From Branchiostoma floridae (Eukaryota; Chordata; Leptocardii; Amphioxiformes; Branchiostomatidae): DNA of 55,248 bases. This document shows, piece after piece, positions 1 through 14,781 of the stretch. Both the position numbers and the translations under genes were made by a program. Position 1 is the first letter of the stretch, and every line of letters begins with the position of its first letter. The stretch is taken from the NCBI RefSeq assembly GCF_000003815.2, contig NC_049984.1, positions 6,904,906-6,960,153 on the forward strand. Direction: 5' to 3'. The notes under the pieces are model-generated. The model was given only the letters and a program-made list of their open reading frames with translations. It was not told the origin of the DNA and searched no databases.

Positions 1-90
1 CCGCTCAGAACTCCTGCTGTACTCGCTTCACCCCCCTTAAACCCAGCACCCCCCTGCCAGTACCCCCCTCCTAAACACCCCCAGACTCAC

Positions 91-150
91 CTGCTTTTTC
101 TGCCTCTCCACAATCTCTCGTCTACCTTGTACGGCGCTCCGACACTTCTG
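91..150 (-). CDS. possible internal exon of a minus-strand gene (weak)
   Basis: On the minus strand a 60-nt open segment reads as 20 charged residues (QKCRSAVQGRREIVERQKKQ). It lies between a CTACAG acceptor and a good CAG|GTGAGT donor and is phase 0 at both ends. The composition is helix-forming and basic, and would fit the same gene as the coiled-coil exon at 6143-6313, also minus strand and phase 0. The polypyrimidine tract before the acceptor is poor. A similar acceptor-proximal sequence recurs at about 1-32, which could be a duplicated exon start, although that copy meets a stop in the matching frame. The product is not recognised. It could equally be a chance open segment. Confidence 0.28.
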
Positions 151-1304
151 CTGTAGTCGCGTCACGAACACGAAGAACATTAAAGGAGGATTGCGCACCA
201 CATATACAAGAATAACCATATGCCATGCAAAATTCAACATAAGCAGAGAATCAAAACACTTAGAAAGCTTGGGCTAGATCAGGTGTAGGCTGGTATAGTT
301 TGAAAAGAGCTGCATGGCTGGCACAGAGAGAATGAGAGTGTACATGTAGTAAGGTAAATGCACACTAGGACTGAAGTGACAGTGTCTATACATGTACATG
401 TACCTAACAAGGACCACAGACAGGATGTGTAAAGATATAGACCAGGGTCACCACTACTGGTAAAGTTCTATGTAAGTAAAATAGATGATTTAACCCTATG
501 TGCACACCTGCTTATCCTACAAGTTTGTAGAACTAATGGAACTTTGTTGGTTTATAGAGACTCTGCTGGGGAGCTTAAAACCTCTTAGTGCACTTCAACA
601 TCATGCAGTGTGCACTTGAATGAACAAATCTGTTTGAAATGTCTTTTTGCAATTGTTTGCAGAGAATCTATCATTTCCTACATAATACTATTTATAGCAA
701 AACTTGACTAATGGTACACTACAGAACTTTGTTATTGATATCGAGTTTCACTATACTAATAGTAATACAACTGTTTACAAAAACAAATAGTATGCTAAGC
801 TTTTTTGTTCAACAAAATGTTAGTTTTAGCTGTTTAGCTTTGCCATATGAATGTATTCCAAATGAGAGCATATTTCATGAGAGCATATAAGGCAAATAGA
901 TTAGTATAATTACTGAGAAACTTCAAGTGAAATTGAAAATTTGACTCCTTGGACAAAAGAAATTTTGACTACAAAATGTACCATGGCTTAAAAGAAACAA
1001 CAGACAAATGACACCATTAATAAAATGTTGAACAAGGACATGTTTATACGGTCCTCAAAAAAGGCACCATACACTTTCACATTCTAAAAAGGACAAATAA
1101 TGGGTAGGGAACTACTAACAGGGAATTTTTAGTTATAAAATGGTCTTCATGAAGCAACTATTACAACACTAAGTTACACCAACAGTACCAATAGATATAC
1201 CAACTGTTTACACTATAAACAGTAAAAGCACCGATGGAAGACAAAAATCACCACTGCCTTCTGGCCACAAAACACTTCTATAATATTTTAGAGAGCAAAA
1301 CATA
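151..1304. other. non-coding stretch, nothing specific seen
   Basis: This AT-rich sequence has stops in all frames and no convincing exon, RNA gene or structured repeat. If the minus-strand exons at 91-150 and 6143-6313 belong together, this is intron. Confidence 0.5.
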
Positions 1305-1307
1305 TAA

Positions 1308-3548
1308 GGGACCGTACGGCATTTAGTGAGGGGGGAGGGCCGGTCGCCAGGGGGGGGAGGGCCAAGCAAAAAAATATTTTGCCAGGGGGAGGGCCTAGCA
1401 AAAAAATATTTTGCCAGGGGGAGGGCCAAGCAAAAAAAAAATAGCTTGGTCTGCCAGCAAAATATGTCCCTTAAAATCCAAGAAACGGCGTTTCAGAGGG
1501 TCTAGATTTCAAAATTTTTCTGGACCTCTGCAAGGGATCGCCCAAGGTTGGCGCTCGGGACACAGTGAAAATGCGAAAGGGAGGGGGCGGGGCTTATGCA
1601 TGACGCTCTCGAAAACCTTTTTCACTTACAGAAATGTTACTAAACTCTAGATTACTAGTAGTCTGCCAGCAAAATTAACCCGTCTTATTGCCCTCAACAT
1701 GTAAGAAATGGCGTTTCAGAGCTCGAGGGTAAATATTTGCAAATTTCACTGGATCCCTTTTGACGTGACCGACATCGTGATAATGTGTTTGGGGGGATTT
1801 AATTTTGTATTTCTAAATTGAAATGCCATTAAAGTTAGCTTTGTTTGTCAGCAAAATATTTCCCTCAAACTGAAGGAAATAGCTTTTAAGAGGGTCAAGA
1901 TTTCAAAATTTTCCCGGACCTACCTTGCGATTCTTCGTGCCTTTGGCGCCGAACATGGTGTTCGGAACATCGTTCTCAAAAACTTGAAACCCTCGTATTT
2001 TTTTTTTCCATAGAAATGTCATCTAACCAGCAAATTTTCCCATAAAAAAACTTAAAGCAATGCAGGAAATCGTGGCAAAAAAGCGTGGAATTTCTAAAAC
2101 TAGTAAAAGATCTCCTGCAAGTCTGCGTTCTCACGCCCGCCGGCGGCTAGAGAGAGGCGACCGGTCTACCACGCCGTGGGAAAATCAGCGTCACGCGTCG
2201 GCGCCCCCCTCCCCACTACAGTTTTGGTTAGTCGAATCGTGCTGTCGTTTTGGTTTTCATTTTTTCCCCGATTTACCGTAAGTTATTACGCAAAACTACC
2301 GAGGTCACGGGTAAATTTCTCATCACTCGGTTTCCAGTGATGAAGTCGCGTCGTCACTGGCTTACCAGTGGGGAATATTTATCGTCACTAGTTTTCCAGT
2401 GATGAGGAAACTTCAGCTGGTAAACCAGTGACGACAAATATTCAGTTTACTGATGAAAAAGGAATCATAGTTTCAGTTGAGGGGATTTCAAAGTTAGCAC
2501 TTAAAGTTATACTAACGTCGCCTCTGCAAGTCCCCACACTCCCGGACCAAATCTAACAGTAACACGGCTATGGCGACATGTGAATTAGGGTGTTTTTGTT
2601 GCATATCAAACTCAGAACTGGAACGTTCTAGTGCTATTAGAACGTGGTCACTGGAAGCCCAGTGCCGAAATAATTTCATCACTCGGCGTCCAGTGCCGAA
2701 GAGTCACCCGTCACTGGAAACCCCAGTGAAGAACCGGTGACCTCGATGGTTCCGCACTCGGTGTCCAGTGACGAATGACGTTCATCAGTTTCACTGGGCC
2801 CCGAGTGACGAGCGGAGATGATCACTGGGCCCCGAGTGACGAGCGAAGTTCATCACTGGAAACCGAGTGACTAGTCAAGGTTCATCACCGGAATTCCAGT
2901 GCCGAGAGAGCTTCATCACTGGAACAAAGCAATTCATCACTGGAAAACCAGTGATGAACTTCCTTCGTCACTGGGCGTCCAGTGATGACGCCATTTTGAA
3001 TATACTTTCGTCACTGGAAGCCCAGTGAGGAACCCGTGACCCGCGTAGCCTTGCAGTTATTACCACCACAGAACCAAGAAAAAGTCCCAAATATATGTAA
3101 ATTAAAAATAGTTTTCGTCAAGCCGCTCAGGCCCGCGAGCTTGCAATACGTAAATTTAGGGAGCGGGGCGCGCGCCGCTTCGTGGCGCAAATCTACTAGA
3201 AATTCAGATAAAAACGCTTTTTAGGTGTTTTTTTAATATCAAAACAATGAAATAGCTTCTATAAAGCAAATATTTATGCCTCTATGAAGCAGATATTCAT
3301 CCCTCCATTAAGCAGATATTTTGAGCCATTCTGTTTTCCGTTTTTTACTAGGGGTGAGAGATCTGCTTCTCGATGAAAATCATGAAAAAGTATGACGCAA
3401 AGCGCATTTCCAAATGGGAGCGCAGTGTTTTATTGGCGTCTTGAATATTTTTTTCAAAGTTGATAGGAGGGGGAGGGCCTAGCAAAAACTTTTTGACCCG
3501 ACCCTCTGGCGACCGGCCCTCCCCCCTCACTAAACGCCGTACGGTCCC
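1308..3548. mobile_element. 2.24-kb non-autonomous TIR DNA transposon (3-bp TAA target duplication)
   Basis: The ends form a terminal inverted repeat of about 44 bp with a single mismatch, beginning GGGACCGTACGGC on each outer edge. The element is flanked on both sides by TAA (1305-1307 and 3549-3551), the TWA-type duplication typical of PIF/Harbinger elements. Three direct subterminal copies of a GGGGGAGGGCC-AGCAAAAA unit sit inside the left end at 1350-1440, and one more lies near the right end. No transposase open frame is present. The interior carries three copies of a tract containing AAATGGCGTTTCAGAGGGTC (about 1480, 1700 and 1870), which also occurs in the hAT MITE at 19447-19808, and a palindrome array at 2320-3035. 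Superfamily assignment is inference from the duplication length; TIRs and duplication are seen directly. Confidence 0.85.
2320..3035. repeat. array of about 15 short imperfect palindromes (TCACTGG-N3-5-CCAGTGA)
   Basis: About fifteen units of the form TCACTGGnnnnCCAGTGA, often followed by -YGA, are spaced roughly 25-45 bp apart, with a gap of about 200 bp between the fourth and fifth. Examples start near 2323, 2352, 2384, 2646, 2709, 2789, 2820, 2852, 2936, 2969 and 3010. Each unit can fold into a 6-7-bp hairpin. Several show paired changes on both arms (for example CTGGG with CCGAG), though some pairs are broken. The array sits wholly inside the TAA-flanked transposon. Its function is unknown; transposase or host-factor binding is possible. 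Confidence 0.8.
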
Positions 3549-3551
3549 TAA

Positions 3552-4640
3552 ACATAAACATTAACGGCAAAGAAAACTAGAAACCTGCAGCAAACTTCTT
3601 GCTGTCACCACAGTCTCCGTAACGCCAAGATATCAGACGCCAAATCTACACACCAAGTACTACACAAATACCAGTGTATATACACAAAACTGTTTGTTTA
3701 AACCTCTGCTGAATGAAGGAGTGAGATGTGACTTTGAACTCGGAGTGACAAGTCAACAACGGCCTACAAACTGGTGAAAGAGGCAGTTGAAAAGCCTATT
3801 GTGTGCGTACTTGGGGTGAAGCATGCTCTGCCAGGCTACGGGTGAAACAGAGCCGCCTACTTGTTCTAGTTGAGTAGCAACAACACTGTTCGGGGTGAAA
3901 GGAACAAGACTGGGAGATCATTGTAGTTTACATAGAGGGGTGAAAGTATGCGTCATCTCAAAGCAGATGTGTGGTGTTGGCTACCAATAGTTTTTGGATA
4001 TCTTTTTACATCTGTAAGTACATTGTTGTAGATCTTCTCTACAATACTGCATGCCTTTCAATATATTACATACAGGCTATTATAGCATTGCTCTAAGGAC
4101 AAAGGCAACAAAAAGGGACTATCTCTTTCAGATTAAGAAAAGGCTGTCATTTGAATTTACTGAAGTCCCTTGTATTATGGGGCTATAAAGCATGCAGCCT
4201 GTGCTACATTGTTAACAGTCTGTAATGTATATTCTTGATTGTTAGCTGTTGAGGTGAGTTTGAAGGTTGTATTTTTTTCAAAAGTATAGGAAGGTAAGCA
4301 GTAAAAATACTACAACATTTGAATGGAGTTCAGAAAAGAGCCAAAACCCCACATCTGCTTAGATAGGGAGACAGAAGCACCGGTCCAGCACCAGCCAACA
4401 TGCGTAATGATTTACCCCCAGACAGTCCTGCACCTGTATCCAGGTGTGTGTGGCCAGCTGACAGGTGAGACATGACAAATGGTTAGTCCCCAAACACAAT
4501 CACATACATGTATGGTACAGAATGAATCACTCAGTCTAACTCTAATGGATTCGCTGAACCTTTACTTTATATTCATAACCACCACAACTACAGTATCAGT
4601 TGGCAAACAGTTACAATGAAGTTTTCAGTTGAGCCAGACA
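3552..4640. other. non-coding stretch with recurring GGGTGAAA motif
   Basis: No exon is seen. Between 3771 and 3946 a (G)GGGTGAAR motif recurs five times at 25-55-bp intervals (about 3772, 3813, 3840, 3892 and 3937), which may be a decayed minisatellite. The remainder is AT-rich and featureless. Confidence 0.35.
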
Positions 4641-4649
4641 TAGTAAAGT

Positions 4650-4975
4650 TACATTGATGAAGGTTAGACATCCAGGTAACAAGATATGCCCAATAGCAGT
4701 TACTCAAGCAACTGGATATGGTTTTGGGTAAAACGAAGCCATTTGTGCTTCCAACTTCCAAGAATGCTTGTCACCTGGTTGGTATGTCAATATGAAGAGT
4801 TCTTTTTCCAAATGACACAATAACCTTTGGTAAAAATATCTGCCGTTTTGGTACTTTTTGGTAGTCCTTCAATGCTGAGGGAGGTTAGCGGAAGGACTAC
4901 CGAATTGTAGACGAGTTTCTTCTTTTTACTTTTGGTTGTGTAAAAAGAACCGTGTGATATCCAGGCCACATTCCA
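4650..4975. repeat. two adjacent retroelement-tail-like repeats, first in minus orientation
   Basis: Read on the minus strand, about 4654-4720 matches a tail family seen elsewhere in the window: ATCCAGTTGCTTGAGTAACT, then TACCTGGATGTCTAACCTTC. Related copies are at 10088-10275, 22587-22715 and 26030-26065. A second family (AAAAAGARCTCTTYAT then GACATACCAAC) occupies about 4777-4805 and partly recurs inverted near 4933-4950; it matches the repeat at 49935-50160. No coding sequence is present. Confidence 0.6.
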
Positions 4976-5401
4976 AATGGTTCTTACCTTTTTGTCTAGT
5001 TTTTACAGTTCGTTGTCCACCAAACTTCCAAAGATCATTTATCAGGATGTCTTGCCTTTTTTATCAGAAAACCAAACATTGCCCTGGCTTACAAGAGTCA
5101 TTTATCTACGATCTCTCTTCAGGTGAAAGATACACGTCAAAGACAGGCAATAGGAGGATTAGGGTTGCCATGGTGATAAGTGATAAATCCTCCACTACAC
5201 ATTATGGTGCTGTCACATGTTGTTGTATTGTTTGTCCTGGGTAGAGATAGGGGTACAGACTGACATGGTGTACAACAAATACTGGTTTTATAAAGGAGGT
5301 TTAAAACATGGGGATAAGTACGATTTGGCCCTTTACCAGCTTGGTCAACTCTGCCCGACACCCAGGTGCCTGGTCGACTCCAAGTTTTAGCAAGGGACAG
5401 A

Positions 5402-5495
5402 GTTAGGGTTACTGTTAGGGTTAAGGCTGGCCCAGCCCCAGTCTGGGGTTGGTTTAAGATTGGTGTTAGAGTTAAGGCTAGGGTTAAGGTTGGGC
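5402..5495 (+). repeat. degenerate TTAGGG-like short repeat
   Basis: This stretch contains scattered GTTAGGGTT and GGGTTAAGG words, imperfectly repeated. It resembles degenerate telomere-type DNA but has few exact hexamers, and it sits inside normal sequence. A simple-repeat origin is as likely as an interstitial telomere remnant. Confidence 0.5.
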
Positions 5496-5774
5496 TGTTG
5501 CGCACAATTGACTGAGGTGTTTGGCTGAGTTGCTAGTAGAATACGGCGTACAACATCCAAAAATATGTTCTTTAAACCTCCTGGATACTTTTATGAAGGT
5601 TAGATATGCAATGTTATATTAAGTATGGAGTCATTACTTGAAGTGACATCTATCAATCCTCCTCAGCATTGCTCAAATGAACGGGCAAAACAAATCAATA
5701 CTACAAAATGTATTTTTGTAGTATTACATAACATAACAGTTACTGGAGCTTTCACTGGCGTTGAATTGTTTGAT

Positions 5775-5870
5775 TGGTATACTGATAGGTTATATAGTTG
5801 ATAGGTTATTTAGTTGATAGGCTAGTTAGTTGATAGGTCGGTTAGTTGATAGGTTGATTAGTTGATTTGC
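5775..5870 (+). repeat. short tandem repeat, unit about 16 bp (TTAGTTGATAGGT)
   Basis: About six imperfect copies of a TTAGTTGATAGGTNNN unit lie head to tail. It is a non-coding minisatellite, probably intronic. Confidence 0.75.
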
Positions 5871-6142
5871 TGATAGAAAAGCTGAAATATTTACGATGGA
5901 TTTTTATCATATCAATTTATATAAGGAAGGCACTGGGCTAAGAAATCTATAATTTAGAGTTGCCACAAAATTCTGGTCCCAAGCTTAGTGATTTTTATAA
6001 AGATTTTAATTTTCATCCTTGCTAAATCGGGTGCTTACATGTTGTACTTCAAACTTGAACCTGAAAGCACTTTTGAAAGACGTCTCAGATGTAAGTCACT
6101 ACAGTTTAAATTCAAGACTCTTAAATCACTAGGCCTCCTTAC

Positions 6143-6313
6143 CTCTAGCGTCTCCACCTTGGCCTTGAGTTCCTTGTTCTCCTTTGCGATCTCCTGAAGG
6201 AAGGCCAGCGTCTCGATGTGCCGTCCCGCCAATCTCTCGTTCTGTTCCTCCTGCTCATCCTGGCTGGGGCGCCCCGCCTTGTTGCCATAGCAATTCTGCA
6301 TCTTCTCCAGCCT
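6143..6313 (-). CDS. coiled-coil exon of an unidentified minus-strand gene
   Basis: This is a 171-nt exon, phase 0 at both ends, with acceptor CCCATCAG| and strong donor GAG|GTAAGG on the minus strand. It encodes 57 residues beginning RLEKMQNCYGNKAGRPSQDE and ending KENKELKAKVETLE. The second half has heptad-like spacing of hydrophobic residues among Glu, Lys and Arg, typical of a coiled coil. GC content rises sharply over the exon compared with its flanks, supporting coding status. It is transcribed away from PSMD7, whose start is 1.4 kb to the right, so the two genes are divergent. A candidate upstream donor (CGG|GTGAGT) lies near 7217 on the minus strand, but its exon is not convincing. 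I cannot name the family. The exon could belong to a cytoskeletal, centrosomal or Golgi coiled-coil protein, which is only inference. Confidence 0.7.
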
Positions 6314-6518
6314 CTGATGGGTAGAGGAAATACATGCTAATCTTTTATAGTTTTAATCAAATCATGTTTGTTTGTTATTTGTTTGTTTTGCATAACTAGG
6401 AATACGCCTTAAGGAGTATCACACCAGTTTTGTACAGTAGGCACAGCACAGGCTACACAAGACAGCAGAATGTAAGGTTTGATCCATTCACACTGGGATG
6501 GACCCTTACTCTTTTTGA

Positions 6519-6730
6519 TACTGTAAATGCATTTAAGTTTGCGGGGATTTAATTTAGCGGTAGGGGGAAAAAGGACTTTTCGCGGTGGTTTTAAGTTCAC
6601 GGTAGCACCATGCGCTGTACTCTCTTACTGCCATGGGAAAATGTTCGCGGTGGTTTTAAATTTGCGATGAAGTGGCAACCGCGAAAACCACGAACATAAA
6701 ACCACCGCGAACATTTCTGCATTTACAGTA
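6519..6730. mobile_element. MITE, TACTGTAAATGCA family, copy 1
   Basis: Terminal inverted repeats begin TACTGTAAATGCA and end TGCATTTACAGTA. If the outer TA is the target duplication, this is a Tc1/mariner-type MITE. The interior has repeated TTCGCGGTGRTTTTAA words and an internal inverted repeat around ACCGCGAAAACC. A second copy lies in PSMD7 intron 6 (11925-12153). Confidence 0.85.
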
Positions 6731-7599
6731 GTTGTGGTAAGATTAAACTTAAAGTGCCCTCTCCTCAAAGCCCAGACTTTACGTCCAATCTGAGAGAACA
6801 TACTGAGGCTGGAAATGACAAAAGACTGGCAAATAATTGCAAGCAAAAGATGTTGAGAAAGAAGTTTGGGACATAGTACAATCTACAGTGTTAGTACTCA
6901 GTAGTGGTAGCGCTAGTAGTAGTAGCAGTAGTGCATTTAATTACTGTTGCACCTGTTTACCTTTTTCAGCATGTTGAAACGGGACATTTCGAGAGAAAAA
7001 AAAACGAACAAAACTCAGCTCTAGCTCTAGGTACAGGGACTTGTTGTGCGTCTGGTAAAAGAAACTAGGACAGTGCCTAATGTTTTATTCAGACACAGGT
7101 GCGTTATGTTGACTGTCAACAACTTTATTTCAAGACTTGAATCAGTTCCATTTTGTAAACATGACGTGATTCAAACTTGAAACCTGAGGAACAAGAAAAC
7201 GAACAACAAACTCACCCGTCTCAGCTCACAGTTTGAAGATGGAGATGGTTTTCAATACGTACATATTAGTCAGTAAGACGAAATATCCGTATAAAGCAGG
7301 GAAATATCAGAAAACCCTAGAAAGAAAACTTATTTTTCCCTCCATGCTTCGAAACGTTGTTATGTTTGCAGCACGCAGTGGTGACCTTTAGTTCCCCTCC
7401 ACCCTACACAATATAGTACATCATAAATCACGCTAATGTACAACAATACATACAACAATACAGCTATTATAGCGATAAGAAATATATCATTATACTATCT
7501 CGTACCATCCTTTACAATGTTAGTGCGGTTCATTAATTATTAATGATATTTCCTTGGAGATTTCAGTTTGACCTTTTGTGTTCTTTCGCGCGTAAAGAA

Positions 7600-7660
7600 G
7601 TGAACCGGCGACAAACTGCGCATGTGCAGTACCGCCATCTTGGAAACTTCAATTTTTTGC
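7600..7660 (+). promoter_or_regulatory. PSMD7 core promoter: NRF1-like and YY1-like sites
   Basis: About 110 bp before the PSMD7 ATG there is a CTGCGCATGTGCAG palindrome (7616-7629), close to the NRF1 consensus. It is followed by CCGCCATCTTGG (7632-7643), the reverse complement of a YY1 motif. No TATA box is seen. This pairing is typical of TATA-less housekeeping promoters, where the YY1 site often lies at or just after the start site, so transcription probably begins near 7630-7660. The interval may also serve the divergent coiled-coil gene. Confidence 0.6.
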
Positions 7661-7731
7661 CTGTCACGGAAAATCGTCCGAAAACTTCGTGTTTTTCTCT
7701 GTTTCCTACAGACTGTTTTATAGGAGGCACG

Positions 7732-12449
<4,718 letters not shown>

Positions 12450-12920
12450 TGCTGATAGATATTTTGTTCTGTTTCATAGAATTGTTATTAATGCCACTGG
12501 TCACTTTATTAAAAATAGAAAGATTCCAAAATTTTGAATCCCTTCCCTATTTGTCACAGTCAAATATCTCCATAACTATGTACATTATAATGAGAATGCC
12601 ATAATGTAGACCATATGCTTTAAAATGACCTGTTGGCTGTACTGCCAGTAACAATATCAAATGCAAAACTTTGTATGACTTCCCAAACTTTAAATGACCA
12701 GTGTCCATGCCCTGTGAAGTTTGTGAAAAACTTCATAATTTTGTTATATGTCAAAGATATCTCCTAGCCTTTCTTCACAAGTATTGCTGTAAAATATGGA
12801 GAAGTTTAAGTTGTAGTTTTGAGCATTTGGGAGGGGGGGGGGTAGAGAGAACATGTTTGTCACCCAGCCTGTCTTCTGTGGGTACTCTTAAAATAAATGA
12901 AAATGTATCAAACATCTCAA
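12450..12920 (+). terminator. PSMD7 3' UTR and poly(A) signal
   Basis: The 3' UTR runs from the TGA at 12447-12449. A canonical AATAAA hexamer lies at 12892-12897, followed by a T/GT-rich segment, placing cleavage at about 12910-12920. A G run at 12831-12842 precedes it. Confidence 0.65.
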
Positions 12921-13197
12921 CTTGACAGTCTTGTCTTTGCTGCATGCACTAATATTTGTTGTCCTTTCATTGAGATTTGATTAAGCTGTGCATGTTACAA
13001 TGCAAAGCAGGTATTTTTTTTCTGTACAGTTAACATGTATGTAGGACAGATAGGAATTTTTGGTCTCACCTAGGAGAGGTGGTCTGACCCTGCGGTCAAA
13101 AAGCCGGTAAACTTTCGTTCCTGTTTTTGAACACTTTTGACCAATCACCACCCATTCCAGTGCAAAGATGGTCTTAGTGGAAAAGGCCCCAAACCGG

Positions 13198-14155
13198 CTG
13201 GAATAAAGTTTCACTGTTTGCAATAGCAATGGCCCAGGGGTTCATTAACCCTGTCAGGTAACTGTGCCTCATACAACCCTGGCGTGACAGGTGATTGGTC
13301 ACTCCAAACTGAAGAAAGTCGGCCTTTAAAAAGATTTTTGATATATCTTTTTCTTACGCTGGAACAAAGTTTAGCCATTGGCAATAGCAAAGTGGTTCAT
13401 TGACCCCCATATCACGTAACTCTGCGTCATACCGCCCTAGCATGTTTGTCAGGTGTTGGTAAGGTCACGTGACCCGGGCTATTGGTCACTCCAACCTGAA
13501 GAAGTTCGACTTTAGAAATATTTTGCTTACGTTTGAACAAAGGTTTAGCAGTTGGCAATAGAAAAGGGGTTCATTAACCTCCCTGCCACGTAACTATGCG
13601 TCATAACACCCTGGCATGCTTGTCAGGTGTTGGTATAGTCATCCGGGTGATTGGTCACTCCAACTTTAAGAACGTCGACCCTTTAAAAATATCTATAAAA
13701 TGTTTTTCTTACGTTTGAACAAAGTTTAGCTGTTGGCAATAGCAAAGTGGTTCACTGACCCCCGTATCAAGTAACTATGCATCATACCACCGTGGCGTGC
13801 CGGTCACGTGACCCTTACGATTGGTCACTCCAACCTGAAGAAGGTCAACCCTTAAAAAAGATATAAAATGATTTTATTACGTTTGAACAAAGTTTAGCTG
13901 TTGGCAACAGCAAAGGGCTTATTGACCCCCATATCACGTAACTTTGCGTCATACAATCCTGGCGTGCTTGTCAGGTGTTGGTAAGGTCACGTGACCCGGG
14001 TGATTGGTCACTCCAACCTGAAGAAGTTCGACTTTAGAAATATTTTGCTTACGTTTGAACAAAGTTTTAGCAATAGAAAAGGGGCAATAGAAAAGGGGTT
14101 CATTGACCCCCATATCACGTATCTATGCGTCATACCGCCGTGGCATACAGTCACG
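13198..14155 (+). repeat. six-copy ~170-bp tandem array carrying CCAAT-box and CACGTG motifs
   Basis: Six head-to-tail units begin at about 13198, 13359, 13532, 13714, 13882 and 14054 (the last truncated), with unit lengths of 161-182 bp. Each starts around GAACAAAGTTTAGC. Units share TTCATTGACCCCC, a CACGTAACTNTGCGTCATAC segment (degraded in the first unit) and, in the first five, ATTGGTCACTCCAA (inverted CCAAT box). Units 2, 4 and 5 carry GTCACGTGACC and unit 6 GTCACGTGC. Internal divergence is roughly 10-20% by eye. No reading frame persists. The array starts about 280 bp after the PSMD7 poly(A) region and ends at the promoter-like segment 14190-14315. Confidence 0.85.
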
Positions 14156-14189
14156 TGCACAGCAGAAAAGTGTAAGCCGTTAAGGGTCG

Positions 14190-14315
14190 GGCCCAGATGG
14201 CGGCTGCGATACGCCGATTATGTTTCCATCGCTTCTATCATATCAAATAATTGCCCGGTGACGCAAACTGGCGGGTTGTCTCCATACCAAGCGGCTTCCA
14301 CGTGACGTCATGTGC
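14190..14315. promoter_or_regulatory. promoter-like segment with YY1-like site and joined E-box/CRE
   Basis: AGATGGCGGC at 14195-14204 matches a YY1 core, and CACGTGACGTCA at 14299-14310 fuses an E-box with a full CRE. The segment and the next ~200 bp (to about 14500) are CpG-richer than the surroundings. No coding exon or transcript evidence is visible on either strand, so promoter status is inference. Confidence 0.35.
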
Positions 14316-14781
14316 GATATATCTCGTTAACGGAACATCTGTCTGATGCGATCCGAGGATTTGGGGAAATTTAATTAAAGCACCCGTCTGTCGCCCCTTC
14401 TCTTTGTTGTCGTCAGATAACGGCGGGACTCGTGGTTGTGACAGGTCGTTCGGTGTGATTTAAACAACCGCCGCGACGCCACCGCAAAACTCCACTGCAG
14501 GCCTTCAAGGAATAATCGACCAACAACAACGAACGTCGATTGGAAACGTCTGTTTTACCATTATATATCAATTGCACTCATTCCTTGAATATGACTTTGT
14601 TCACGAAAAGTCAATAATGTCACCCACCCACCCAAGAGTCTGCAGTGGCTTCCAACACTTACCATGATGCACAAATCACGGTTAAAAACCGCTTCACTGA
14701 TCATTTAAGATAGTTAACCTGCCTGCTCCTCATGCAAGCCAGTTTACCCTGCCTGTTCTCAATCAAGTTAGCTACAAATGT

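Noticed and set aside
2320-3035. CRISPR array
   Set aside because: The palindromes are regularly spaced, but the units are imperfect, spacers are not unique fixed-length inserts, no cas genes exist, and the setting is a eukaryotic transposon.
5402-5495. Interstitial telomere sequence
   Set aside because: Only a few exact TTAGGG words are present among many variants; a simple-repeat origin is adequate.
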